Source: Acanthamoeba sp. SK_2022b (lineage: Eukaryota; Discosea; Longamoebia; Acanthamoebidae). Taken from it: DNA of 64,000 nucleotides. The notes under the pieces were generated by a model, which was not told the DNA's origin, searched no databases, and saw nothing but the letters and a program-made list of their open reading frames with translations. The position numbers and the translations under genes were made by a program. Numbering within the stretch: position 1 is the stretch's first letter; every line of letters begins with the position of its first letter. Below are positions 43,970 through 55,994 of this stretch, in pieces. The stretch is from NCBI GenBank assembly GCA_027943245.1, contig JANDJZ010000013.1:124001-188000 (forward strand), read 5' to 3'.

Positions 43970-46900
43970 ATGGATTTAGGAGATGGGACGCCTCGCAAGA
44001 CTTCAAAAGTCGGACAGAAGGGGAGGAAGGAGAACCACAACACGACAACACGGCGAGGGAAAGAGTGGTCGCGCGCCCATCTCCATACAGCTGTCTGGAA
44101 ACGGAGGCGCAAGCGACCGCTAAAGTCAAGGGGCCAAAAGGGAAGGAGAAGTAAGAGGAACAGGAAGAGCAATCCGGCCGAATACCTGGTGCTGGAAGTA
44201 ACCACAGGCAAAGGTATTGACGCACCGCATAGAGGGAACGAAGTCATGGAACTGGAAGTGGAAGCAGATGAGGCGGAAATGGTGGTCGAGAAGGAATACG
44301 TCGAAGGAGATGGGGTGATGCTGGCGGAGAACGCAGAAATCGCGGGGCAGGCCGACGACGGGTCAGGGACGTCGACCGAAGCCCGAGTTACCAGCCAGGG
44401 GCGAAGCAACAGCAACCACCCCCATCACCACACCAACGGCATAATCATCGGCGGCGGGAGGGATCGGGGCGGCCACTTGACCCAGGAGACTAACGAGAAG
44501 AAGAGGAAGAGCATCCTCAACAAATGGATCTCACGGGACCCCACACCCGTCCCGCGCCACCGCAGCGCGTCTGAGAACGTCGGGTTCCAGCGCGGCCACA
44601 ACGGCGGATTCCAGGGCATCGGTGGCGGGAGAGATCGGGGCGGCCACTCGACGCTTGGCGAGGGAGCCGCGAGCAGTATGGCCGCGGGCCACCGAGATGG
44701 TAGGAGCTTCAGCACATCGGCAGTGTCCCACAGCGGGGAGAATCCTACCCCATTCCCCCCCTCACTTCCGTCATCCTCGCCAACCGCCCCGCCTCACCAC
44801 TACGGGGGGAGCAGCGTGAGGCGGGCGATCCTCGGGGGCAAGGGCAAGGAGCGTATGAACATCGGTGACACCTTCGATATGTTCTTCAAGAAGAAGCCCA
44901 AGGCCGAGAGCACCCCCGCACTCCCCTCCATCCCCTCCTTCGTTCTCTCCGACAAGAACGCCACGGGACCCTTCCCCCGAAGCGGGAGCAGTGGACCCGT
45001 CCCCTACCTGTCACTGCCGCCCAGCCCCGCAACTCAGCACGGCTACGGCGCGGCACCCTTCCCTACCAGCTCGAGCGCGATGTCCAACGAAGGTGCGGGC
45101 TCTTACCCGAGAGCTGAAGCTTTGTTGCTGTTCGCTTCCGCGGCGAAGGAGGGCGACGTCTCAAAAAGGAGGCGACGGGCGCGGGGGGGGGGTGATCTTG
45201 GTCCTGCAGGGACCTCCGACTTCGGGCGGACGCGGAGCAACTCCCTTCCAGCGCGGAACCGCAGCGCATCGTGCCCGATCCCCGCCGACGGCGACTCCTC
45301 TGAAAGCCAAGAGCTGGCTTTGGACGAAATCATCTGTAAAGGTAGAACTCGTGGCCTCTCGCGCCGCTCGGAACGTTCACGCCTCACCTTTCACCCATTC
45401 TCCTTTTGGTCTCGATGAACTCAGAAATATTCGAGTTGATGGCGGGCTCAGGCATCAATCACAACAACTCCGTGCTCAAATCAAAAGTGTTCTTTGGTAC
45501 ACTTCCCGCAACCACGCACAACTGCGCGCAGTGGTGAGAAGGTCGGTGCCGACTATCCCTCACCCACAAAAACATTCCCAATCCGTGCCAGCTTCGGATG
45601 CGGTGAGCTGGATGGTGAAGTCACGCATGGTGCCGACCAGGGAGGCTGGCGTGATCCTCTGCCGGAAGATGGCGAGCAGAAGCTACCTCCTTCCTCTGCA
45701 TAACAGCAAAGACTTTAACGACAATTCGGTTCTCTGGAAGATGAGGGTACGCAACCCCCCGTCGCTTCTCTGCACCTTTAGATTCGGCTGACTGGAGTCA
45801 TGTGTTGCGTAGGATGTGGACTCCAACGCGGGCGAGGGCAAGTTCAGCCACAACCTGGGCCGTCGTTCGACGTCTGACAGCCAAGTGCACAACTTTTGCG
45901 GCGAACTAGGGGAGGGCCAACTGTACGAAGTGAGCCAGCAGCTCTTCGACCGTGAATCGGGCATCACCCTACGAGAGAGGCGGTACAAGAACAAGGTCTA
46001 TTATAAGTGCTTCACAGGTACATCACATTGGGCTCTCTTTTACGCTCCTCCGTTTGTCCGTGTGCGATCCCTCGCTCTATTGCTCAAGTGATTGCATTAT
46101 TAGGATCTGATGCAGTGGACTGGATGATGGCGCATCTGCCCATCAAGAGTCGAAGGGAGGGTGTGGAGTTAGGTAAACGATTGATGGCAGCAAACTACTT
46201 TTCCTTCATCGACGCTGAGGGAGCCCAGCAGTTCAAGGACCGAAAGGTCTTTTTCTGTCTTCGGGTGCGTGACTCCTTCTGGAACCGCGGCAACTTTTGC
46301 CCTACAGCTTAAGGGCCCGCCTTTATCTCGAACAGGACGACTTCGGCGGCTCACAGAAGGCGGCCGTTGGTCGGCTCTTTGTCAAACTCATCTCGGCCGA
46401 GGAGCTCGGAAAGAAGCTCGGTATGACTGTTCATGACTGTCACAGTTCACGCACGCTGGCCGTGACGCATGTCATTTCTTGCGCTGTACAGGGGCCAACA
46501 ACTACTACTGCGAAATGAGCGTGGGGCTGCAGAAGACGCTCAGCAGTTCGTATGCGAAACCGGAATGGAACGAAGAGTGCGAGTTGTACGAGACTCCCTC
46601 TCACCATATCCGCTCGATGTGTGGTTCCGTGTCGGGTCTGACCCCTCTTCCTCAGTGCTGTATGGTCCGACTCCCTGGACAACACGCTCAACCTGGAGCT
46701 GTGGATTGTGGGAGAGTCTACACCGCCACAACGCCTGGCAAAGGTGCGACGCCCAGTCAACTTTGCACTCCACCACGAAAACTTAGTCTAAGAGGTGCAC
46801 CATGTCGGCCATGTGCAGGTGGTTGTGGATAATATTACGTCGTATAACACGGGCAAGCCCAAGCCGTGTGCATTCAAATTCAAGCGTGGCCTGCTCGGCA

Positions 46901-48539
46901 ACGAGAAAGGTCATATCAACCTTTCGCTTCACTACATCCCCAACAACGACATCTCCGCCTTCAAGAAGCTCGAGGCAGTACGTCGCCCAGATATGAGAGT
47001 GCGATATCATTGTTCCCACTCACCGGTCGTCGCCACAGCTCTTGTGCAGCGACTTTTTGTTGGTGCGATCCATCTTCAGCGCCATGCAGGGGCGATCGCG
47101 TCTGCAGACTGAGAGCTCCTACTCGACCAGCGACGGAATGGACCAGGGAGATATTGCCTCTGCGCTGGTCCACATCTTCAATCAAAATGGCCTCCTGCTG
47201 GGCCTGATGAGGTATATGATCTACATGGAGGTGGAGAACACAGGTAACTCCTCCTCGTGATCTTCCCTTTTCCGTGATGGATCTCTATGATTGATGGCTG
47301 TGACCGACGCAGCAAGCGAGAACCTGCTGTTCCGAGATGAGTCCCTCAGCAGTCGCATGATGTCGGTCTTCTCCAAGCTCATCGGCCGGCCCTTCCTCTA
47401 TAAGCATCTGCAGCCGTTGCTCACGCAGGTCTTGGTGCCGGAGTTTGAAATAGAGGTCAGTCGTTGCAGCCTGGGACCAGCTGGTCATGAATTACTTACC
47501 TTGAGACATCCAGATCAACCCACGCACGGTGTTGCCGGAGCGGTTGGAAGAGAACCAGAGCCGATTGCTGGGCATCGCGCAGCAGTTCTTCGACTCCATC
47601 ATCGGTTCTCTTGGCGAACTCCACTAGTACGGCTTCCTTCTCCCCTCCCACGAGCACGACGGCTGACCTTGAATTATGCTATGCAGTGCCTTCAAGGAGG
47701 TGAGCAGGTGTCTCTTCGAGTCGGTGCAGCAACGATTTCCCGACAGCAGGTACAAGGTCGTAGGCAGCTTCTTCTTCCTTCGGTACCGTCCAGGACCCTC
47801 CTGTACAACAGGCAGCTGCGGAGGCTGACCGATGACTTGATCGTTGCATGGTGGCAGATGGTTATGCCCCTCACTCGTCACGCCTGATGCGTTTGGCCTG
47901 ATCGACCAGAAGCTCGATAGCAAGAGCCGACGACGGCTTGTATTGATCGCCAAGGTGCTTCAAAATCTGGCTAACGAAGCCTATTTCGAACAAAAGGAGG
48001 AGTACATGAAGTGTTCCAACGTCTTCATCGAAGGCAACCTTGAAAAGATGCACGCGTTCTTCGACAGCCTGGTGGTGCGTCTGACTTATGCACTGCCTTC
48101 TTCCCAACCCCGTCACCTCACCATCACACCCAATCATTCCTCAGGAGAAGGAGGATGAAACGGACGAGTTGGATGATGGGCGATGGACTTCGATAGCTCC
48201 AGCTACGCGGGCGCACCTGGAGACGGTTTACTACTATCTGCAGCAAAACTACGGGAGCATCTCGAGTGAGATACGAAGGACAGAATCCGAGCCCACTCTT
48301 GTGATGACGCCTCGTTCAGCACGTTCCGAACTCGAACTAAGGCGAAGAGACTCCCAAGTACTCTTCCTACCCGATGCCTATGCTTTGTGTGTGCTTCTTC
48401 CCGTCGTACGGGCTGGGTGCTCATCGTCGTTGATGGTGGCATATTGCAGGAGAGCATGATGTCGATACTGGACGAAGTGCTAAAGGAGCTGCACGAGCTT
48501 AGCAAAAAGGGGCAAATGGCGAGAGAATCCCCAACGTGA
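43970..48539 (+). CDS. DEP-DEP-C2-RasGAP signalling protein
   Basis: Exon 1 (43970 to about 45340) encodes about 455 mostly disordered residues with a basic start and many Ser/Pro. Two DEP-like domains follow: SDAVSWMVKSRMVPTREAG (about 45600) and the clearer FTGSDAVDWMMAHLPIKSRR with GVELGKRLMAANYFSF (46010-46270). A C2 domain comes next (VGRLFVKLISAEELGKKL, PEWNEECEL, LDNTLNLELWIVGES). The RasGAP domain spans about 47040-48080: ASENLLFRDESLSSR (arginine finger Arg), IGRPFLYKHLQPLLTQV, YKVVGSFFFLRY (FLR motif), and then LVLIAKVLQNLANEAYFEQK with FIEGNLEKMHAFFDSL. A short helical tail ends at the TGA at 48537-48539. Expected role: Ras GTPase activation at membranes. Confidence 0.8.
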
Positions 48540-48818
48540 GGTCTGCATCACAAACAGCATGTTCCAAACAGAGGCATAACGGCAACGGAGAACAGGAAGG
48601 GACCAGAAGGTCCCTGGCCACAATAAACAACAAGAACCAGCATCGGACCTGCCGGCATGTCAAACAGCTTAAGGATTGCCTGTGGGATGTTTGAGCGTAA
48701 CAATGTCTTGCGCCAGTAGGAGAATAGTTGGGGGTAATAACGCTATTGGTTGGAGATTTTCTTCTTTTTGTGGCAGGCGGCCCTTACTCTGTTCCCCTAC
48801 CCACAAAGGCTTCGCACG

Positions 48819-50637
48819 ATGGCACACAAGCAAGCAGATAGGGAGTACGACGTGCTGGTGTGGGGCGCTACTGGGTTTACCGGTCGTCTGGTGGCGCAGT
48901 ACATGGCCGTACGCGCCAAGGCTTCTGGGCTGCGTTGGGCAATCGGTGGCCGCAGTGCTGAGCGACTGGCTGAGGTCAAGCGCGACTTGGAAGACGCTCA
49001 TGGCAATCTTGGCGAAGTGGGGGTGGTCACTGGCGACTCTACCAAGGAGGCCGACATGGTGGCCGTGGCACAAACGACCCGCGTCGTGTTGAGCACCGTA
49101 GGCCCCTTCATCAAGTATGGCACACCACTCGTTGCCGCCTGCGTCAAGTCGGGCACCCACTACGCCGACATTACCGGCGAGACGTACGTCATCTTCACTT
49201 GCGATTTCTCAATTGATTTTACTCACGCTGTACCTGACCTCGGTACCCTCCTTAGGCCTTGGGTGAGGCGCATTATCGACGAGTACCACTCAGAAGCCCA
49301 GCAGAACGGCGTGTGCATCGTGCCCATGTCTGGGTACGCGCCCGGGGCAGCCCATAACCGGGTTGTACGCGCTTGCCTCACTGCAACTTCTGTGGCCACA
49401 GGTTCGACTCAATCCCTGCCGACATTGGGACCTTCATGCTTGCCGACTACGTGGCCAAGGCACGTCCCGATAGCCAACTTTGTTGCTTGCCGTTGGCTTG
49501 GTAGTGTCTGACACAAGGGGAGCCGTTGTGTGGTGGCCACGGAGCACAGAAGTACGGAGCGCAGGTGAGCACGGTGCAGAGCGTGATGAAGGGCAGTGGC
49601 AGTGTGAGCGGCGGCACGGTGGCCTCGATGATGGAGCTCGCGGACCAGCGGTCCAGAGGGAACAAGCTGAGTCACCCGTTTCTCCTCAACCCTCGTGGGC
49701 AGTGGCCGTCCATCCGCGTCACGCCTTCCGACAAGGACCACTACCTCCCCTTCTACCATCCCATCGCCAAGTACGTGCTGCCAGAACTTCTACTTCAACA
49801 ACGAACCATTGTTTTGTTGTTATCTTTATTCATCTCTATTGTCGCTGTGCGTCCTCAGAACGTGGACCCACTTCTTCGTCATGGCGCCGGCCAACACGCG
49901 CGTGGTGCGCCGCTCGAACGCTCTCCTGGGCGAGGCCTATGGTCCCAACTTCCACTACAACGAGTGCGCCAAGGCGCGAGGTAAGACCTCCCGCTCCGGG
50001 GCCGAGTACATGGCGCTGGACGGACCGTGGGTGCTGACTCGAGTGGTACAGGACTGCTGATGGCCATCCTGTTCACCGCGGCTCTCTTTGTCTTTGGCAT
50101 CCTGCTCCAGTTCCGCCTCACCAGGGAGCATGTGCTGAAGAGGTTCCTGCCTGCGCCCGGCGAAGGTCCTAGGTACCGCCCGACAGCGCTCTTGCTCCGG
50201 TCAAGAGCTCCCCTCACAATTATTGCTGGGCGCGCGCGTGTTCAGCGAGGAGAAGAGGGCCAAGAGCCACTTCACCTACGAGATCTACGGCCAGGTGGAC
50301 TCCCGCACGAGCAACGACAAGCAGGTAGCCTCCCCACCTCGCCGGCAATTGCACTTTGCGGGTGGGGCGCTGATGGACATGCGGTGGACAGGCCGAGAGC
50401 ACGCCCAAGCTGGTGAAGGCGGTCGTTGCGGGCAGGGACCCGGGCTACACCGAGACCGCCGTCATGCTGTCCGAGGTGGGCATCGCGCTCGCCGAACTCG
50501 GCGCGCGTGGACAGCTGCCCGTCAATTCTGCCGTGGGCCGCGGCGGCATCCTCACCCCCGCGTCGGCGCTCGGCTCCCAGCTCGTTCAGCGCCTTCAGGC
50601 CGCCGGTCTCAAGCTGCACGTGGAGGACCTTCACTGA
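48819..50637 (+). CDS. SCCPDH: Saccharopine dehydrogenase-like oxidoreductase
   Basis: An N-terminal Rossmann fold YDVLVWGATGFTGRLVAQY (GxxGxxG) is followed by GGRSAERLAEVKRDLE, TVGPFIKYGTPLVAACVKSG and HYADITGE. Later exons give RRIIDEYHSEAQQNGVCIVP, FDSIPADIG, SGSVSGGTVASMMEL and SNALLGEAYGPNFHYNEC. A hydrophobic helix (LLMAILFTAALFVFGILLQF), as in SCCPDH proteins, precedes the C-terminal NAD(P)-fold part VGRGGILTPASALG. It ends VEDLH at 50637. Family members are membrane- or lipid-droplet-associated and the reaction is unknown. An upstream in-frame ATG (48750) could add 23 residues; the codon at 48819 (MAHKQAD) is preferred because it directly precedes the Rossmann strand. Confidence 0.85.
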
Positions 50638-50657
50638 GCGGCCCCTTGTGGCACAAC

Positions 50658-50746
50658 GGAAATAGCAAAAAGTCACAGTGTTTCGGTGGGTATGCCCGCC
50701 GGTGATACTTTGTAATAGGTTCAATTCCAAGGGAAATAGCAAAAAG
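50658..50746. repeat. Fifteen-base direct repeat downstream of SCCPDH
   Basis: GGAAATAGCAAAAAG occurs at 50658-50672 and again at 50732-50746, in the short gap between two + strand genes. It may be a 3' UTR duplication or a promoter element of the following gene. Confidence 0.7.
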
Positions 50747-50780
50747 AAAAGAAACAACTATTTGCATAAAACCACAAAGC

Positions 50781-51734
50781 ATGACGAGGTGGGGCGTGAA
50801 CTTTGAGAGGTGGCAACCAACGGAAGCCGAGTGGTCGGCCGCTCTGGCCCTAGTGTCACCCACCGAGCAGGACCGCATCGGTAGGTTCAAGCGGCCAACC
50901 CGACACGCTGGGCTGCTGGTGGGCCGACACAACCCCGACGCCAAGTCGGCCCTGCTGGGCCGGTTGTTCATCTTGTTGGCCACCGCCTACGCTCACCCGC
51001 ACACGCCGCTCGATGCCTTCCGCTTTGAGCGGACGCCACAGGGCAAGCCCTACCTCGCCACGGCAGGCACTGCGAGCGCTGATGGAATAGACCAAGGCCA
51101 CTTCAACTTCAATGTGTCGCACGCCGGCGAGTGGGTGGTGCTGGCCGCGGAGATAACACATCTGGTCGGGGTCGACGTGATGAAGGTGGAGCTGCGCGGC
51201 AGTAATCCATCGCTCGACAAGTTCTTCCACGACATGCGTTCATGCTTCACGCCTCTCGAGTGGCAACATATACGCAGCGGCCCTAGTGCCACAGCGGACG
51301 AGCGAGGGCAGCTGGATCGCTTCTTTCGACACTGGACTCTCAAGGAGGCCTACATCAAGGCGGTCGGGATCGGTCTCGGCTTCGACCTCCAGCGCGCTCA
51401 TTTCCGCTGTCAAGACGAAGAGGGAGAGGAGAGGCGGGGCGAAGGAGAGCGAGGGCGCTGCGCTACGGCTACAGTGGAGATCGATGGAGCGGAGAGGCGC
51501 GAGTGGACGTTCGAGCTGGAGTACCTTGACGCCCATCACATCGTGGCCGTCGCTCGCGGCCCGTTCGCGCAAGCACTCGACGGATACAGGCAAGCCATTG
51601 GTGCACACAAAGAAGAGGGACAGCAAGGGCCAGAGGAGATCGAGAGGCCGTATCGAGCGTGGCGGGTGTGGACCTTTGAAGAGCTCATGCGCCAGATCAC
51701 CACCCAACGACAACGCCAGCAGGAACAGGAGTGA
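50781..51734 (+). CDS. 4'-phosphopantetheinyl transferase (Sfp/AASDHPPT type)
   Basis: Transfers phosphopantetheine from CoA to carrier proteins such as ACP. It is a single exon of 317 residues, normal for the Sfp class. Motifs in order: RFERTPQGKPYL, FNFNVSHAGEWVVLAA (CoA-binding His), THLVGVDVMKVE (Mg-binding Asp), and FFRHWTLKEAYIKAVGIGLG (WxxKEA with catalytic Glu and Lys). A charged, low-complexity insert lies at 51420-51470, and a Gln-rich tail (TTQRQRQQEQE) ends the protein. Its stop is 65 bp from the convergent BLOC1S1 gene. Confidence 0.92.
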   Translation: MTRWGVNFERWQPTEAEWSAALALVSPTEQDRIGRFKRPTRHAGLLVGRHNPDAKSALLGRLFILLATAYAHPHTPLDAFRFERTPQGKPYLATAGTASADGIDQGHFNFNVSHAGEWVVLAAEITHLVGVDVMKVELRGSNPSLDKFFHDMRSCFTPLEWQHIRSGPSATADERGQLDRFFRHWTLKEAYIKAVGIGLGFDLQRAHFRCQDEEGEERRGEGERGRCATATVEIDGAERREWTFELEYLDAHHIVAVARGPFAQALDGYRQAIGAHKEEGQQGPEEIERPYRAWRVWTFEELMRQITTQRQRQQEQE

Positions 51735-51798
51735 TCATACCAGAATAACACTACAAAACTAAGAGACAAAAGTGATCGAGGCCTTTCATGCTAAATGC

Positions 51799-52367
51799 TC
51801 ATTTCCCTGCCGCCGTGGCCTCCTCCATGGCTGTGTTCCTGTGCACATACTCAAGGTTGGCCGCAATCTGACGCATGTCTGCCTCGATAGTCCTCGCCCA
51901 GCTCTCAATGTCGCCGATCTCCTGCTCGATACAACACAAACGCACCGAGGAGAGGGAGGTTGGCTTATGGAAGCATGCAAAGATGCAGTGACAAGTCGCA
52001 CCTTGAGGGACTGATTGAAACCTTCGATGAGCTGGAGCCACTGGGCCGTTTGCTTGGAGAAGCGTTCGGTCTGGGTCTGGAGCTGCACGGCCTGCACTTC
52101 GATCTTCTTCTGGTTCGTGAAGACTTTGGAAACTCCAATGTTCACTGAGTCCACCATGCATGCCGACACCTTGTCTACCGATGCAACTGCCTTTTTTCGC
52201 CTCACCTCTGCTCGCCCCCCCCCCCACCACAAATAGAACGCAACAATCAAAATGTCAGAACAGAGCATCGATTATTGAAAAGTTCTATCTGCGCAATTGA
52301 AAGAACCATTTTCTTGTTTGATGTGCTCCTGCTTCTGTTGGTGTTCCTTCAGCAACACAGCCAGCAT
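51799..52367 (-). CDS. BLOC1S1: BLOC-1 subunit 1 (GCN5L1)
   Basis: A small coiled-coil subunit of BLOC-1/BORC, which act in lysosome-related organelle biogenesis and positioning. Three exons: MLAVLLKEHQQKQEHIKQE (ATG at 52367), then VRRKKAVASVDKVSACMVDS, NIGVSKVFTNQKKIEVQAVQ, FSKQTAQWLQLIEGFNQSLK, and the last exon EIGDIESWARTIEADMRQIA, ANLEYVHRNT. The length of about 125 residues and every block match the family closely. A C-run (52208-52222 on +) lies in the first intron. The ATG is about 80 bp from the divergent neighbouring + gene. Confidence 0.92.
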
Positions 52368-52450
52368 CTTGTGTAAAAAATAAAAATGCTTCTTTAAAAC
52401 CGTTGAAGAAAAGAACCAGAAATCGCTTGCGCCTTTTGGTTGAGCAAGAA

Positions 52451-53227
52451 ATGGAGCTGGAGGCGCTGTGTGATGGGGAAGGCAATGTGCAGTGGGGCAC
52501 CTTTTACCAAGAGCTATGTAGAAACTTGCCACTGCACAAAGAGTCCTCGGAACATGCGTCCCGCACCTCAGACACGGAGTTGGTTTTGAAGATAATGCTG
52601 GGTGCCCACCTCAACGAGAAGCTTCTACATGTAAGCAAGCTATGCGTTATCACCTCGCTCTTTGGCTCGCTTGTCAAGGACGATAGTGTGCAACGCTTGC
52701 TACGGTTTTACAGGAACAAGGTAGCAGAAAGAAGAGCAACTACCCTCGACAAAACCAGAGGGTATGATAAATCATCAACCCTATCTGGTTCGGTGCTGGC
52801 AAGCTTAAACGTGGTGGCAGGTGGTTCCAGGGAGTGCTGCTCCACGAAGAAGTGGCAGAGCTTCTGGCCTTGTCCGTTCCACGCACCGTGATCGCTTCTC
52901 TCGCCACGGAGCCTCCCTTCGCTGTAGTGTTCACGTACACCGATGATCACGAGCCCAACAACTCACCCCGGACCACTCTCCTACACTCCCTCTCCTTCAC
53001 CTACGACCGGTACCTGCCAGTGCCTCCTCGCTTACGGTTTTTCTGCAAAGAGCTCAGCACCAGAGCTTGTGTGTGTGCGCAGGGAGGGCGATGTGTTCGT
53101 GGGCGTAGACGTCGAGCGCCCGGGCGAGGGGAACCGCGCCTACTCTACGCTGGGGGATATCATTCGGCAATTCGCGGGTCTCGGCTACCTTCCGCTGGGC
53201 GGCCACATCCTCTTCGGCGCCCAGTGA
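52451..53227 (+). CDS. Uncharacterised protein
   Basis: Not recognised. The reading starts at MELEALCDGEGNVQWGTFYQ (first ATG in frame; an upstream exon or non-ATG extension is possible) and runs to a donor after NEKLLH (about 52629). It resumes with RWFQGVLLHEEVAELLALS, ASLATEPPFAVVFTYTDDHE and, after another intron, EGDVFVGVDVERPGEGNRAY and LGYLPLGGHILFGAQ, ending at the TGA at 53225-53227. The conserved look of the last segments suggests a real folded protein of about 200 residues. The middle exons (52710-52800) are uncertain. Confidence 0.5.
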
Positions 53228-53348
53228 CCGTCATCGTCACCTTCTTGTACTTAGTCGACTGATTTATTGGTGACAGCAGTGGTGATGCTGATCCTTTTCC
53301 CGTTACACCAGCAGTCGGTGAGGGAGAGGGGTCGGGTGAAGAAGCTGT

Positions 53349-55957
53349 TTAGAGGATGCTGTTGCGGATAACTTCGAGCTTCTTGAGCACCTCGCTGGGA
53401 GTCCTGTCGAGCTCCTCAGCGATGGCCCTCTGCTTCTCGGGCGGGAGGAGCGAGAACTGCTCGCACAGATCGCCGTCGATAACGTCCTTCACCGGGAAGT
53501 AGTACGAACGGTAGGCCAGGTGGTCCCGTCCGCATAGAGGAGGCAGCTCGCTGCGCATGTGCATCTCCAAATGCGAGAAAAAGTCCACGTCCTCCCTGAC
53601 CGGTTGCACCACGGCCGTGTGAGCCACGCGTGTCGTGTCGTGTTTGGGAGGAGAAGAGCGAAAACGAACCTGGAGACGAAGGGGAGAAGCGCGCCGAGAC
53701 CGCCCATGAGGGTGGTGTAGACAAGCACGTCGGATCCGCCCGTGAAGAGGGAGGCCTTGGTCATCGAGTTGATGGTGTCGCCCACGTGGAAGTTGATCAG
53801 CGTCTGGAGCTTGAACGCAGCGCCGTTTAGCGACTGCTTGCTCATCAGGAAGTTGCCCATCGGGTTGTCCTCCAATTCCTGCGCCACGACGCAATCAACC
53901 AACGTTAAAGGGTTGGGCACAGATAAAGTGGGGCCGTCGCTGTTGTGGTGTGCGCACCTCGTTGACCTCGCTGGGCAATCGTACGATGAAGATGTTGCCA
54001 AACTTGTCGGCGCCCGCCATGGTGTCGTAGTCCAGCATCTGGCTGGCGGTCAACCAGCGCGGGTTGGAATCGTCGGCATAGATGTTGAGCTGGTTCTCCG
54101 GCTTTCGGTATTTGACAAAGTGGAACGACTCGGCGAGGTCGCCCACGATGATCCGTTCGCCCTGCAAGTGACACATGGCCCACGCGTCAGAACGACGGCA
54201 ACGTCTCGGGTGGAATAGGAAAGACAACCTGTGTGGTGATGCTCTGGATGCAGTGAGGGAAGCTCTTGTTCTCGCACTTCCTCAGGAGCTTGCGCTTACC
54301 GAGGTCGTAGATGCGCAGCATCTTGCCGATCCCGACGAGCAGTCGTCCCTGGAAGCCGCAGAGGGCCGTGGGCACGCCCTCCACCTGCGTCTTGTGGACC
54401 AGCGAGAACCTCTTGCCGCCATCGAGCAAGCGGTAGACGTGGATGTAGCCTACAACACACAGAGTGAGTGAACGTCCACGAAGGAATGCGTGATGCGTGG
54501 GGCCCAAAAATGTGGAGAAGCGGGTAGCGCACCAGCTTCGCAGCTTCGCGGGTTGAGCACGAGACCCTTGGCAGTGCCCACGACCAAGTAGATCTCGCCT
54601 CCCCTATCGTGGAAGACGCACGTGCAGGCGCTGAAGGCGGCCTCGTTGTTGTCCAGCTCTACGATATCGATGGTCTCCTTAGTGTTCGTGTCCAGCAGAC
54701 GCACGCAGCTCGCCCACTTGCCCACGCCTGCGTCATGTGCAAGTTAGTAAGTAGCCTTGACATCAGCGACGGCGAACAAGAGATTGGTAAAAGAGGGGGA
54801 GGGGGCTAGCGCACCCGGCTTCTCCGTGCCAAACACCCTGGCAGACTCCTCGCGCTCCGCCTGCTCTCGCTGCAGCTCCTCGAGTTTCCCCATCTTGGCC
54901 TCCCTTGTATTCTCTCCTTCCTCAGTTTCCATCTCCTCCACTTTCTCCTTCTTCACCGCATCCTGCGCATGAGGGGGGGGGAGGTGGACGGGCACATGAT
55001 CCGGTCAGCGCACATGCGACGGCTGGCTGACTGCAAAGGGGCGTGGCATGTACTGAGTCGCCGTCGGCGGCAGCGGCGGCGCTGGGCTCCTGCTGGGCCT
55101 CCACCAGCCTCTGCCTGAGACCGCCCTGGATGAGCGCCGGGTAGGTGTTGTGGTCCGTCTCGATGGTGATCAGGTTGCCGGTCGTCGGGTACACGAGCAT
55201 TTTGCGGGGCGTGTAGCGAAGTGGGACCTGTTCCTGGTGGAAGACCTCGCCCAGCCTCTCTGGCGCAACGATCCTGCAGCAGCACGCGAAGGGAGGCGGG
55301 GGAGGTACTATTAGGTAATCGCCTAAACGTGCGACACAGGAATGCAATGGCCTTGATCAAAGCGTACCGCAGGGAGTTGCCGATGGTGGCCACGATACCC
55401 TCAGGACAACGCTCGGAGCAGAAGTTGGAGGCGTAGTCCAGTGCGGGGTAGGAGAGCGGAGTGAGGTGGAGGTGCAACTGATAGTTGTAGCACAGCCAGG
55501 TCCGGCTCGTGAGCGCCAACATGGCCGGCTGGTCGGCGACTCGCAGCTTCAGCAGCCTCACGGGACGGGAACCGAGGAACCTGATGCCCAAGAAGACACA
55601 CGACGACGCCTCTCAGCCACGAGTACGTGTTGGAAGAGGGAGCGGGAGTACCTGGTACGCGTATCGGAGAGCTCGCCGGTGACCTTGTCCAGCACGGTTC
55701 GCTGAAGCACGCCGTTGGTGAGGCCAACGTTGAGGAAGAGGGTGCCGGCGCTGGCGTCGGTGCCGCCCTTCATCTTCACGATGCAGAGGGACTCGGGCGG
55801 CGCGGGGAGCGCCTGGACGGCCAGCGAGGAGAACACGTCCTCGGGATCCAGCGACAGAATTCTCACCGTGTTCTCATAGTCGCCGACGGCCAGGAAGCGG
55901 GCACGCAGCCGACCTGCACAGGTCGCCCCGGCAAATGAATTAGACCAATTGTACTAG

Positions 55958-55994
<37 letters not shown>

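Noticed and set aside
50718..50728. tRNA-like T-loop sequence GGTTCAATTCC
   Set aside because: No matching T-stem, anticodon arm or acceptor stem could be drawn around it.
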